Assembly: GCF_017591425.1 (NCBI RefSeq)
Contig: NW_024466307.1
Span: 8,161,001 to 8,225,000 of the forward strand
Reading direction: 5' to 3'
DNA: 64,000 bases
DNA from: Ochotona curzoniae
Lineage: Eukaryota > Chordata > Mammalia > Lagomorpha > Ochotonidae
In this document: piece by piece, positions 11,361 to 22,215 of the stretch
Numbering within the stretch: position 1 is the stretch's first letter
How the letters are laid out: every line of letters begins with the position of its first letter
Translations under genes and position numbers: made by a program
The notes under the pieces: generated by a model
Seen by the model: the letters and a program-made list of their open reading frames with translations, nothing else
What the model was told of the DNA's origin: nothing
Database searches by the model: none

Positions 11361-13260
11361 CTTTTTTAAACCTCCCATAGGGTCTTTATAGTTTTTGTTT
11401 CTTTTAGCAAACAGTGCTGAAAAAAATCTAAATTCACTGCATGTGAGATGACTCTTGATGGCATGTCTTCCCAGGTTTGCTCAGAGTTAATGAATGAACT
11501 TTTCATTCAGACTTAGAACTAAGAGCTGAAGAAATTAGGGAAGCCCAGGGATCCTATACTCTGTGCTAATAGCAAAAACATTACAAGTTTTCCCAAAATA
11601 CATCACGAATCTCATCTGTTCAAACCAGAGCACAGCCCAGTCATAGCTATGTTGTGAGGATACACCAGGAAGGAAATACAGCAAACACAGAAAAGGCAGA
11701 GTGGTAGATTTTTGCTCTTAGTCTACTTCTTTGATCGTAAAGATTCAAACCTATGTGTCAATCCACATGTGAGAGAGTGTATTAGAAGCTTAACGAAGTT
11801 TTGTACCTTTTTGGATGTACTGCTAAACCGTCAGGACAGCAAATATGAAGCATTTTTGTGCTATAGACTATCTTAGGATATTCTTTAGGGGGAAAAATGA
11901 GATGTCTTTTTAACCTATTTCTGAACATCCAGTATCTTAAAACTGTTCTGCACAATTTTGAGGCTATTTCAAAGGAACCATGTTAAGTTAATCCTATTTT
12001 TTTAAATTGGGAAGCTGTAAGAAAATCCCTTATGTGAGAAATGAGGATAATAGAATACTATGATTTATAGACAATTTATACAACTTTGAATCAAACATTT
12101 GCCATTTTAATAATTTCAGGGAGACGATTGCTTCACACCAGTCTGTAGCGTAAAGCTCACATCATAAAACCATGCGTACGGTGGTGATACAGCCATGGGT
12201 TAAATGAGCAGAGCTTGAAGTATTATTTTTTTTAAAAAATTGAAAGGTTGTGGCAGTAATAAAAAGGTTGGATGGTGATGCCTCTAATTGAACAGTAAGG
12301 CCTCTTTCCTATTAAGTCACTCTTTCATCTGTCTTTTTAATTATTTCATTATCATTTTGTACTGCAGTTCACAATGAAATGACCATTTGTGTTTAAGTGA
12401 AAGCTAATTATTAGGACTGAATTATTGTGCAGTTTATTGATCCCTATGGTGGATTAAGGGCTTTAAGTTCCTCTAGACAGAATAGTTAGCAAAATGACAA
12501 AAGGAAACATATAAGACCCTTGGGAAGAATCCCTACGCTCCATAAGCAATTAATGCCTGCCAGGTAATGGAATTTAAGTTTATACTAAATCCAGCAGAGC
12601 TTTGACATTTCAACTGCCTTATAAACACATTAGTCTAATGAATTAAGACTTATGAATTGTGTTTAGACACAGGAAGGAACAGAAAGCACTGAATATTTCT
12701 AGCCATGCATTGACTGAATGAAAAATAGATCATTTTCTCTCTGAATTTATTGGAAAAAAAAGGAAATGTCTTCTTAGCATTTGTCTCTGCTCATTTCACT
12801 CTCTGTGAATGGACGTATATTCACAATTTTCATTTCCTGAAGAAATCTGTTCTTAGTGTTGTGAAAAGTGTGCAGTGATAAACCACGAAAGGAAAGTGTG
12901 TGTACATATGCATTGTGTGTATGTGTGTGTGTGTGTGCAGTATTGTTGAGTAAGAACTCGCCCACCGCAGTCATCTCATTAAAGTGCTGGGCAAATGAAG
13001 GGGGCTGCGTAACCCCCAGCAGGAGCTAACAGCACAGCACACCGCCACTGGAGTGGGTCTGGAGATCTAGCTCAAGTCTTCAGCTATGGAACTATTCTCT
13101 AAACTACTCTACTTTCAAAGTGCACTGAGAACACAGCACAAGTTGGGGATTTTACTAATGTTGCAAAGGATACTTTTATATCAATATAGCTTTTGGCGAC
13201 AATTCTAGAAAACAATTATAAATTGTTTTCTAATCAAGGGGGTATTACCTAGTGCCAAGA
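11361..13260. other. Unique sequence, candidate conserved noncoding DNA
   Basis: No repeat is recognised across most of this stretch. 12180-12680 is dense in TAAT/ATTA homeodomain-type cores and CNE-like in composition. A TG repeat lies at about 12899-12938. No exon is recognised. Confidence 0.4.
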
Positions 13261-13267
13261 TTGATTC

Positions 13268-13353
13268 TTTTTTTTTTTTTATTGTATTTAGTTGAAAAGG
13301 TCAGTAAAGGAAGTGATGAAAAAGCACACACCAAAAAAAAAAAAAAAAAAAAA
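13268..13353. repeat. Poly-T and poly-A runs bracketing about 50 bp
   Basis: A T run at 13268-13280 and a 21-base A run at 13333-13353 flank about 52 bp. This may be two opposing retroposon tails or chance simple repeats. No SINE body or TSD is evident. Confidence 0.6.
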
Positions 13354-14114
13354 GGAACAGAGAAAGAAAGAAAAGGAAAATTAATCTCATATACTCTAGT
13401 TGACTTTTCATTTGTCACACAGCTAAGTCTGGGCCATGAGCTAGGAAGGTCACACAGGACCTGCAAGTGTGCGGCAGGGGCCAGTGCTGGGACAATCACC
13501 TTCCCAGAGACCCTCCCGGGGATGTTGATGGGAGGCAGAGAGGCTGCCACTCACCCACACTGATATGGGAGGCTGTCATCACAGGATATACGGCTACAAG
13601 GACGCACGCACAATGGACTCCCTCCTGCTGCACACACTGGGAATCATATAAAGCACTAGGATGGCCAGCTAACAGCTCACTGGACCTGGGGAAGGAGAGG
13701 AAGGGTTCTGATGCTAAAGCCAAATGGATCATGAAGTCTATGTAATGACAACCATCCTACCTGGTGTGGTAGGAAGCTTTCCATGTTGCTTGTGGCAGAG
13801 GAATCAGCAATAGAATAACAGGGAAAGGTTGGCAACATCTTGGGAACAGAATGACGGGTTTATAATTCCAAAGCTGCATCACAGGGGGGATTTAATAAGC
13901 TTTAATCTTTATAATATGAATTTTAAATCCTTATTAGAGCATCCTCAACTGTGTTTCCTAAGAGACACATGTACCTATTGTGCCACAATGTGAGCCCCAG
14001 CCCCAAGTTTCTAATATTTTTCTTCCCCACATTTGTTTAACACAAAATTCCTCTTACCAGCTATGATTGTGTACATCAGATATTTAAGTTACTTGCAATT
14101 AAAAGTTATTGCTT
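13354..14114. other. Unclassified, locally G+C-richer sequence
   Basis: 13430-13740 is richer in G+C than its surroundings, and opposing short open frames cover it, but none resembles a known protein. A GTCACACAGCTAAGT word near 13415 could be a trace of MIR. No firm call. Confidence 0.3.
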
Positions 14115-14440
14115 TTTAATGACTTGTCTATTTATTTGAAAGGGAGAAGGACGCCCACACACACATGTACATACATTTTCTGTATGTTGGTTCACTCTCT
14201 AATTGGCAGCAAGAGCAATGGTTAGGCCCGGAAAAAGTCAGGATGAATCTCTGTGCATCCCACATGTGTGATGGGATCCCCAACACTGGACCACCTTTGA
14301 CTGGCCACAACATGAACCGTACGATTTGAATTTATACTCTGACAGGGGATGCTGGCCTCAGAAGCTGCAGCTTACCCTGGAACGTCCCAACACAGACCCT
14401 GTAAAAGTCTGATACATGTATCAATTAAAGCCACCTCTTC
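14115..14440 (-). mobile_element. Old C-SINE remnant
   Basis: The plus strand begins with CTATTTATTTGAAAGGGAGA (complement of the C-SINE tail), then TTGGTTCACTCTCTAATTGG, and later CATCCCACATGTGTGATGGG, as expected for an antisense copy. Strongly diverged; the right end is uncertain. Confidence 0.5.
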
Positions 14441-15383
14441 ACCATGAAAGTCCTGCACAACATTTAAAAATCCAGCTCTTTGTGTCTGAAAAATATGTCT
14501 GTCAATGACTAATCAATGAGTTACCCCTACCGCATAACCAGGGGCACAGTTTCAATGTTAAAGTACGTTTATGCAAAATACATTCTAGGTGTTCCATTGC
14601 ATAAGCTTGGATTAAATTGAAAGCATTCATATGCACAAGATATAATCTATTTAGCAAATTGCAAGAACGTTTGCTTCCATTATACTTATGCACAATTTTA
14701 TTGCTTGCATTTGACAGTTGCAAAGTAGCTAGTTTAATAAGCAAGCGTAAGTTTTTATAGCAATTCATATGGACTTTTATGGTATTTAAACTAGATTAAT
14801 CAGTGAAGTATGATAAAGTTGAGGGATTAAACAGTGTGCACTTAAATATAAAACATTAATGGGGAATTTTGCACGAGGCAATATTTGTTATTATGAAAAT
14901 ATAATAAAAGGATAATTGGTGGGGTTCTCTTTCCAAAAAAAAAAAGATGGGTTTACTCAGCAAAAGAAGTCAAATTAATGCCTAGGGAAATAGGGCACCC
15001 TTATTGTATGTAGACATGTGCCATTTACGTGATCAGCACTTGATTTTTAAAGGCTAAAATGGCACGTATGCCTCACATTTTGCCACTCTTCCGCTGACTT
15101 CAAAGTGTGAACCCAGAGAAAAGAATTCCTAGTAGTCCCCCCATTTTGTATGTATGTGAGTGCATTCGCTCCTGTAGCCATGCGTGCTCAGACTGACTTA
15201 ATGTTCGTACTATTGGAGGACCTGCTTTTTTCTCTTTTTGAGGAATACATTTCCTCTCCTTTTAATGAGCAAAAGAAAAACAAATATTTTCTTTTTCAGA
15301 AATTTGATTAGCGAGAAAGGTTTTAGAAGGGGTCAGAAGCAAAAGTTTCAGCGAGCAATACAAATGCACTTGATAAAATTAAT
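14441..15383. other. Unique A+T-rich sequence, CNE-like
   Basis: No repeat or gene seen. 14500-14780 carries several octamer-like ATGCAAAA/ATGCACAA words and TTAAT motifs. An A run near 14935 is short. Confidence 0.35.
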
Positions 15384-15700
15384 TGGGCCAATATTGTGCT
15401 ACCGTGGGTTAAGTAGTAGCCAGAGACACAAAGTCACATTTCAGAGATATTCTAAGTGCAAGCTGTTTTACCTCCAATCCAGCTCTCTGTTCATTCACCT
15501 AAAACAGGTGGAAGGGGCCCCCACTGCTTGGACCCCAGTTACTTACATGGGAGACCGGGATGTGTCTCAGCATCTGCGTGGACCAGCCTGGGCTATTGTG
15601 TACATTTAGGGAGAACCACCAGATAGAATTCTCATTTCTCTCTTTGTCACTCCTTTACTTTGCTACTTTTTCTTTCAAATAACCATTAAAAAAAAAAAAA
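15384..15700 (+). mobile_element. Old C-SINE (rabbit-like)
   Basis: The head GGGCCAATATTGTGCTACC and GTGGGTTAAGTAGTAGCC are followed by CCAATCCAGCTCTCTGTTC, then TTACATGGGAGACCGGGATG and the tail TTTCTTTCAAATAACC with an A run. This is the complete order of an old C-SINE, with many substitutions. Confidence 0.7.
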
Positions 15701-16844
15701 CCACCCAATTTTCAAGACTCATAGCCATGAAAAGTGTGTAATTCAAGTAATTATGTTTTATTAAGGTGTTAATGCTTCTATTATGTGAATACATGAAAAA
15801 TTAACCCAGAATTGGGCAGGTTAAAATAGCCACTGTTTTTTTTCTATTACAGCTGCTATGAGTCAACCCAAGTTCCATTGGCTTCAGAAGTCTCTTGAAG
15901 TTTAACTCAAGCCGTAGGTATGGATCAGGCACTCATCTATAGCCTTTGGTTGGAACTTCCATGTGCAATACGGTGGTTAGTAGGGTACAGTCTCTTTCTG
16001 TTTAGTGGATGACTCACTCAGATTCTTGACACATGAGGTTTTCACAAGTCAGCTTAGGGTATTGCAACCAGCTTCCCTCAGAGAACAAAGCAATACAGAC
16101 TCTAAAGGAGACCATACACCCAGAGGGGGGATTCACAAGATGGAGATCATGGCAGGGTGCTGCACAAGCTGCCTTTCACCATGCTTGTACATGTAAGAGA
16201 AACAGCCACACCTTAAAGTGGATTGTTTGGTTACAAAAAGTGTACATGAACTGTGCCCAAGAGAGAAAGATCTCAACCTGCTGAGTATTTTTGGCACATA
16301 TTTCAGTAGGAAGAATGGTGAACAAAGTTTGAGAGACTTCTAGAAGGCAAGCTGTTGTGGTGGAGGGATTGATGCAAGCATGGATGGAAAGATGGCAGTA
16401 GACCGCACATTGACTTTATGTCTGGGACAGTGAAAGTGCCTCTTTCAGAAACTAGTTATTTGAGTTACTAATGCAGAACTAAGTTGTCTTCTAATAATAT
16501 ACTGTTAAATGGTTTTCTTTCCTGTAATTTTAGTGCTTTATCTGTGTTAAATATCAATAGAAAACTTAGGATAATAGTTTTTTCTTAAAGAATATGTATA
16601 TAAGAAAATATAGTTACAGTTAGTTTTAATATTATTACTAATTTACAAATGATTTTTAAATGTAAAATATTTAAAATGAAAAAAATTTATGCTTTGATGA
16701 TCAAGTCACAATATAGCCAACCATATATTATTCATGTGTAGGTCCATTCTTTTTTTCAATCAGTATTTGTGATTTGTCTGCTCTTTACTAAAATTTTGTA
16801 CCAGGAGTGGCCTGAAGGCTAAAATGGGGAATAAAATCAAGGAT
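15701..16844. other. Unclassified sequence
   Basis: No gene recognised. 15790-16290 may hold a decayed ancestral repeat, but I could not name it. The rest is A+T-rich and unique. Confidence 0.3.
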
Positions 16845-16856
16845 AGTTCATACTCT

Positions 16857-17199
16857 CTTTTTTTTTCGTCTTTTACAGATTCATTTAATTTTTATTGGAA
16901 AGTCAGATTTACAGAGACAAGGAGAGACAGAGAGATAGATCTCCCATCCATTGATTCACTCCCCAAGCATCTGCAACAGCGGGAGCTGTGCCAATCTGGA
17001 GCCAATAGCTAGGAGCTTCTTCTGAGTCTCCCAAACAGGTGCAGAGTCCCAGGGCTTTGGGATGTCCTCCATTGCTTTCCCAGGCCACAGGCAGGGAGCT
17101 GGATGGAAAGCAGGGCCACCAGGATTAGAACCAGCACCCATATGGGATCCCAGTGCGTGCAGGGTGAGGACTTTACCACTAGGCTACCATGGTAGGCCC
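16857..17199 (-). mobile_element. C-SINE with TSD
   Basis: Antisense C-SINE on the plus strand: AATTTTTATTGGAAAGTCAG tail complement, GATTCACTCCCCAAG, GCTTTCCCAGGCCACAGGC, and ACCCATATGGGATCCC near the head. Flanking 12-mers at 16845-16856 and 17200-17211 match with one difference (AGTTCATACTCT and AGTCCATACTCT). Confidence 0.85.
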
Positions 17200-17211
17200 A
17201 GTCCATACTCT

Positions 17212-18169
17212 GTTAAAGATCATGAACTATCAGAAAAATGACTACAAATCCACATTTCACATTACATATACTTGGCTTTTCCTTGGTACACATCCATGAA
17301 ATATGCAATTGTTGATTTCCTTTTGTTTTAAAATTTACAGAGAGTTTCACTGCAGTTGAAAATACACATAACATATAAACTACATTATTATTAATATTTT
17401 TAAATTCAATTGACAAATTTTAGTAAACTAATTCTGTTAAAAATTGCTTTAATTTTTTAAAACTGTTAAGAAATCTTATTAATTTAATAGAATACCATAA
17501 CTTTGCGCCATTATAGCACACGATTGAATTACCTGCATGAGTAAGTCCAGTTAAAAATCCATGTAGCAACAATTTGTAAAAAGATTTTTGCTGCATCAAT
17601 TTACTCATTCTTTACATCGAATCTAAACATACGCACATTTTCTAAAGAACACAGAAATTAATAAAACGATTATTACTCCTCTTATAATTGCTAATTAATT
17701 ACCTACTAACCCTAAAGAGATTACATTTCCCCCTAAAATAATGGAGAACACTATAAATAGAACATGTAAATTAGTAGCAGGACATTGATTGTTCAATTGT
17801 TAACAAAGATAACATTGAGGAAGTGAATAACAAAATGTAAGATTCATCAGAAGGAAATAGTCTTCCTTGTTATGCTTGTAGTTTGTGAAAATTATAGCTT
17901 GATAAAGATTTGCTTTGTAGAATATTCAAGAAAATACTACTGTAGACTGATTGAAAGCAGAATAAATATATTTGTATTGGGACCTGCCTGAAAAATCAGA
18001 ATCCTATCGATATGAAAAATTAGGAAAAAGTTAAAAAATGTAAAGTGTTGAAAAAAATTGGTACATTACCTCAGACTAACACCATACTCAGAGATCTTAA
18101 TAAGAAGTGTCCAGGAGTATCTAAGTTGTTATGATAAAGAAGCAAATCATTCAAAATTTGTCTTTTTCT
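17212..18169. other. Unique A+T-rich sequence, CNE-like
   Basis: No repeat or gene recognised. 17400-17720 has a composition and motif density (TAATTTAAT, ATTAATTAC) like conserved developmental noncoding DNA, which cannot be tested here. Confidence 0.3.
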
Positions 18170-18450
18170 TTCTTTTTTAAATATTTATTGTATTACTTTG
18201 GAAGGCAGAATGATACAGGGAGAAGGAGAGACCGAGGGGTCTTCTACTCTCTGTTTTATTCTTCAACAGACTCAGAATCCATGCACAGACCAGCAGCACG
18301 CCGATGGTCAGAAACTCTAAGCAGGGCGTGCACGTGGTTTGCAGGACTAAGTAGTCGGGACCCCCTCCGTGCTTTCCCAGGTGCATCAGCAGGGAGCCAG
18401 GTCTGAAGCTGAGCTTCCGAACAGCACTCTGAAGACTTGGGCATGGCAGT
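18170..18450 (-). mobile_element. Old C-SINE remnant
   Basis: AATATTTATTGTATTACTTT with a GGCAGAATGATACAGGG-type purine tract is the complement of a C-SINE tail. Further on, GTGCTTTCCCAGGTGCATCA matches the antisense body. Diverged, without a clear TSD. Confidence 0.6.
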
Positions 18451-18599
18451 GTGGCTGCCCAACCTTGCTGCAGCACAGCCCTGCTCGCCTTCCCCCATTG
18501 CCCACCTCTCACTGCTTCCTTTGTGTTGGTTCTTTTCATTCTTGGATTTCCTAAAAGAACAGCCACTCCAGGCAATCGTTGTTGTTTGGTTAAGGCATT

Positions 18600-19020
18600 C
18601 ATCCTCATCAAGATTGGTATTAACTTTTCATCGTGACAATAAAATACCTTAACCATGCCTTTTATAAAGAACAAGTATATTTAACAAGAACTTCGGTGGT
18701 TCAAGCGCATGGCACTGGCATTGGCTCAGTTCTGGGCAAACCTCATTGTGAAGGGTCATCGATAAAATCAGAGATGGAGCAAGGGATGGCAAGAGCAGAG
18801 TGAGCAGAAGGGGTCAGTCTCCTTTTGAAACATCCCCATCAAAATCAAAAAACCAAATACAAAAGAACCAAGGGTGCACATCGAAGTACCAAGGGTCACA
18901 TTCAAATTACCCAGCGGCCCAAAGACGATGACTAGGTCGCAGTGTTAAGACCCCACCACTTCCTGAAGCCACCACCCTGCACGCCAAACCCTCAACACAT
19001 GAAACTGAGGGAACAAAGCC
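18600..19020 (-). mobile_element. MaLR-type LTR remnant (probable)
   Basis: The plus strand has TACCTTAACCATGCCTTTTA, TAAAGAACAAGTATATTTAA, GGCACTGGCATTGGCTCAG and AGACCCCACCACTTCC in an order resembling antisense MST/MLT-class LTRs. No internal region and no coding capacity are seen. Class assignment is from memory. Confidence 0.5.
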
Positions 19021-19084
19021 CTATTCAACATAACAACACGGTTACTTCCTTCAGCAATTTACCAAATAAGCAACAATCAGATAA

Positions 19085-19335
19085 TTTAGAAACTGACAGA
19101 GTCTCTCTTCTGCTGGTTTATTTCCCCAATATCACAAACACCAGGGGCTGCATTGCAGCCAAGACTCAGGTGTTCAATGTGGGTGGCATGGACCCAACTA
19201 CTTCAGCCATCACCCGCCTTTCAGGATACACATTGACAGGAAGCTGGGATTGCAAGTGGAGCCAGAAAATAAATGTAGGTTGTCCAATAAGGAATGTGAA
19301 GCTTCCAAGAGCATCTTAACCATTGCACCAAAAGC
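19085..19335 (-). mobile_element. Old C-SINE, older subfamily
   Basis: GGGTGGCATGGACCCAACTA, TTCAGCCATCACCCGCC, CACATTGACAGGAAGCTGGG and ATCTTAACCATTGCACC form the antisense order of an old rabbit-like C-SINE. It lies beside the MaLR-type remnant. Confidence 0.72.
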
Positions 19336-20255
19336 TCATATATTTTTTGGGGGGGCGGTAATTAGTTGCCTCTTCCAGAAAGGACCGATGAGTAAAACAT
19401 AAAACGGTTTGCATTTTCAAAATAAATTACATGTTTGAGGAGTTTCTTTTATCACCCGAATTACATGTGTTCAAAATTTTTACCCTAGCCTAAAATGATC
19501 AGAATGTAGATGGAATGTGTGACGCTTCAAATTCACATTTAAAGCTTGAGCACACGTCAAATTTAAGCAAAGTGTTACGGACAATGTCTTTGAGGAGAAA
19601 TCAAGTTATGCCAGGCCCGAGCAGTTTATTTAATTAACCACTGTGAGCGCTCTTGGATTCTTCAAAGGCTCGAGTCAGTTCCGACCTATGAATTGAGATC
19701 CAGCAAAAATCACATGGAACGGGATTTTGGCAACGTGGCGAGCTGAGAGCAATTGTGCACGGCGCCAAGGAGGGAGGAGAGGATGCAGGAATACACAGCA
19801 GACTCTCAACTGAGAGAACAAGATCAGGCATCTCGCATCCACTCGTGGCAAACTCTGCATATGAAACTTACAAATTGTTGTAAATAAAAATGAATGCCTT
19901 GAAATGGGGAAAATTCTGAAATGTCCACTGTTGCGAAAAGGATACATTTAGTACAAGTTCAGAAGTAGATATTTATTTTTAAAAGCATGTACACGAGGAA
20001 TGCTGATCATAATCCAGCTGTTTGATAACACTGATCCTAGTAGATACCTGTTGGTACTTCATGGCACCGGGAATAGAGCTGCTCCAGTGGTTGGCCCAGG
20101 CTCTGACACTTGAGTTGTCAGGAAAGCATTTCCTAGCAAAGGCACCTCACCTAATGCGTAAAGCACACATCTGCGCAAGTGCTTCCAGCTTCCGCGATGT
20201 GAATCAGCATTTTTCTGTGTTTTATATGTTTGAATACAAAAACAAAGGCCAGGCA
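19336..20255. other. Unique sequence, CNE-like
   Basis: No repeat or gene recognised. 19600-19950 contains intact CpGs (for example near 19735-19770) and a TTTAATTAACC motif, giving it a conserved-element look. Opposing short frames show no known protein. Confidence 0.35.
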
Positions 20256-20590
20256 GGGCCCGGTGCTATGGCCTAGCGGCTAAAGTCCTCGACTTGAACA
20301 CGCCAGGATCCCATATGGGTGCCGGTTCTAATCCTGGCAGCCCCTTTTCCCATCCAGCTCCCTGCCTGTGACCTGGGAAAGCAGTGGAGGATGGCCCAAA
20401 GCTTTGGGACCCTGTACCCGCGTGGGAGACCTGGAGGAGCTCCTGACTCCTAGCTTCAGGTTGGCTCAGCTCCAGCTGCTGTGGCTCACTTGGGGAGTGA
20501 ATCATGGGATGGAAGATCTTCCTCTCTGTCTTTCCTCCTCCTCCTCTCTGTCTATCTGCCTTTCCAATAAAAAAAAAAATCTTAAAAAAA
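20256..20590 (+). mobile_element. C-SINE, full length
   Basis: Clear pika-type copy: GGGCCCGGTGCTATGGCC head, GCGGCTAAAGTCCTCG, GGTTCTAATCC B-box, CCCGCGTGGGAGACC, GGGGAGTGAATCATGGG and TTTCCAATAAAAA tail. Flanks are only loosely alike, so the TSD is uncertain. Confidence 0.9.
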
Positions 20591-20912
20591 GAAAGGAAGT
20601 CCGTTCCTCACTAAGAGCTTTTCATACATGGCGAATCGGATTGCAGAAACACAAAGCATAGTAGTAAAAGTGCATTTGAGAGTGTTCCGAGGTGGGATTT
20701 TTATGGAGAAAATTCAGTGCGTGGCGAGTGTCTAAACAGGACATTTACTTGAAGGAGTAACGTAAGGTGTGGCTTTTGCCTTTTAACAACTAAATCGCCT
20801 GAGGGTAAGCACGCTAATAATTCAGTCATATTGGGGAATGCTGCTCTTTTCCTGGGTTGTTTTTACCAATTTTCTCTAACATTAGCCATGTATTTAAGTT
20901 TACATATATATA

Positions 20913-20943
<31 letters not shown>

Positions 20944-21228
20944 CTTGCAGCCTCAGGACTTTATTCATAATTTTTAAGCTACAAATAGAGACACTTGCAT
21001 CTTTAAAAATAAAAAAAAAAATCCAGAAATAAAATGTGAAAAAAATGAGTAATTTATCTAATCACTACTAAACATAAAAGCAAGGGTTCTCTGAGTTATT
21101 ATTGTTTCATATTTTTTTTAGATAAAAAAATACTTGATTCATAGCTTACTAGCTTACTATCTCCCGTGTATTAATAGGAAAAATAAACTTTCATTAAATA
21201 CTTTTCTATGACATGCTTTTTAAATAAC
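20591..21228. other. Unique sequence with (GT)n
   Basis: A+T-rich; the only repeat seen is the (GT)n tract at 20916-20943. No gene signal. Confidence 0.4.
20916..20943. repeat. (GT)n microsatellite
   Basis: Uninterrupted GT repeat of about 14 units, preceded by a short TA-rich run. Confidence 0.9.
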
Positions 21229-21402
21229 TTAGAAAAAAAAGATTTATTTATTGCAAAGTCAGATCTACAGAGAGAAGAGGAGCGACAGAGAGGAAGCTCT
21301 TCCGTCTGGTGATTCATTCCCCAAGTGACCACAAGGGCCGGTGCTATGCCGAGCTGGAGTTCAAGGCGAGGACTTTAGCCGCTAGGCCACGGCGCCGGGC
21401 CC
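21229..21402 (-). mobile_element. Internally deleted C-SINE
   Basis: Antisense copy with a complete tail (AAAGATTTATTTATTGC, GATTCATTCCCCAAGTGACC) and complete head (GCCGCTAGGCCACGGCGCCG) but missing most of the middle. GAGCTGGAGTTCAAGGCGAG joins the two parts directly. About half the usual length. Confidence 0.82.
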
Positions 21403-21749
21403 TGTTTTTATGACTTATATGATAAACCACCAAGTGATGCATTACAATTTATTTTATCTACCCCTTCTTGAGGATTCTTTCATAAATTTTCTGTGATAAA
21501 TTTGACTCAGAACCATATCACGAATGGGTGATAAAATCTTGTATTCACTGATAATAATTTCCTCGACAGAAATTCCTAAATGTCAATTTTCAGGTCAAAT
21601 TCTAGATACACAATCAAACCTTAAAATTCTACTATAGTCCATCATGATTGTTATAACATTACCCAAAATTTTATGAGGTATCTTACTCAATACTATACAG
21701 GTTCTATATAATAGCTATTATAAGGAGTTATTCCAATACCTCATCCTGG

Positions 21750-22215
21750 AGCAGGCGGCAGCTCCTCTTCCTCGCAGCTCAGGAAATTCGCGCCAGTCCC
21801 GCCGTCCACCAATCAGATGGAACCCGGCATCTCACCTGAGACTCCCAGCCCCGCCCCAGCCCCGCCCCAGCCCCGCCCCAGCCCCGCCCCAGCCCCGCCC
21901 CAGCCCCGCCCCAGCCCCGCCCCCGTCCCCTTCCCCAGCCCCGCCCCAGCCCCGCCCACTCACCAATCATTCTTAGGCAATCACCTGTGACAGTCTCGGG
22001 CACCAATCCGCTGGGGCCTGCCCTCAGTCCCGCCCAGTCCCCCGTCCCCGCCCCTTGCAGGCTCACCTGAGGAGAAGGCCCCAGGTGCGGCTCTCTCCTT
22101 CCCGCTTCCCAGCCTCCTCTTCCTCGCCTCAGCACCAGCGGCCCCGCTCCTTCCCCGCTGCAAAAAACCTCCTACCTCGTCGCGTCTGGGGTTTTCGGCT
22201 CACGGTAAAGAACCA
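21750..22215. promoter_or_regulatory. CpG-rich promoter-like block
   Basis: A sharply bounded G+C- and CpG-rich block in A+T-rich surroundings. It has CCAAT boxes at 21809-21813, 21963-21967 and 22003-22007, CACCTG E-boxes at 21833-21838, 21982-21987 and 22064-22069, and many GC boxes, several in the minisatellite. On the minus strand CTCAG/GTGAG at 22062-22071 and 21831-21840 are strong 5' splice-site matches; on the plus strand ACG/GTAAAG lies at 22202-22210. No downstream exon is recognised. It could be an unannotated CpG-island promoter, perhaps noncoding or bidirectional, or a G+C-rich LTR or satellite. Confidence 0.45.
21847..21957. repeat. 11-bp GC-box minisatellite
   Basis: The unit AGCCCCGCCCC is repeated without change for about seven copies (21847-21923), followed by a short variant (CGTCCCCTTCCCC) and two more copies to 21957. 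Each unit carries one Sp/KLF-type GC box. The G-rich minus strand meets the G-quadruplex rule many times. Confidence 0.93.

Noticed and set aside
18600..19020. Possible endogenous retrovirus
   Set aside because: Only an LTR-like remnant is seen; no internal region, primer-binding site or coding sequence was identified, so no provirus is claimed.
21779..22163. Glycine/arginine-rich frame GAGLGRGWG on the minus strand
   Set aside because: It is the translation of the 11-bp minisatellite; the repeat explains it, and no protein family resemblance is seen.
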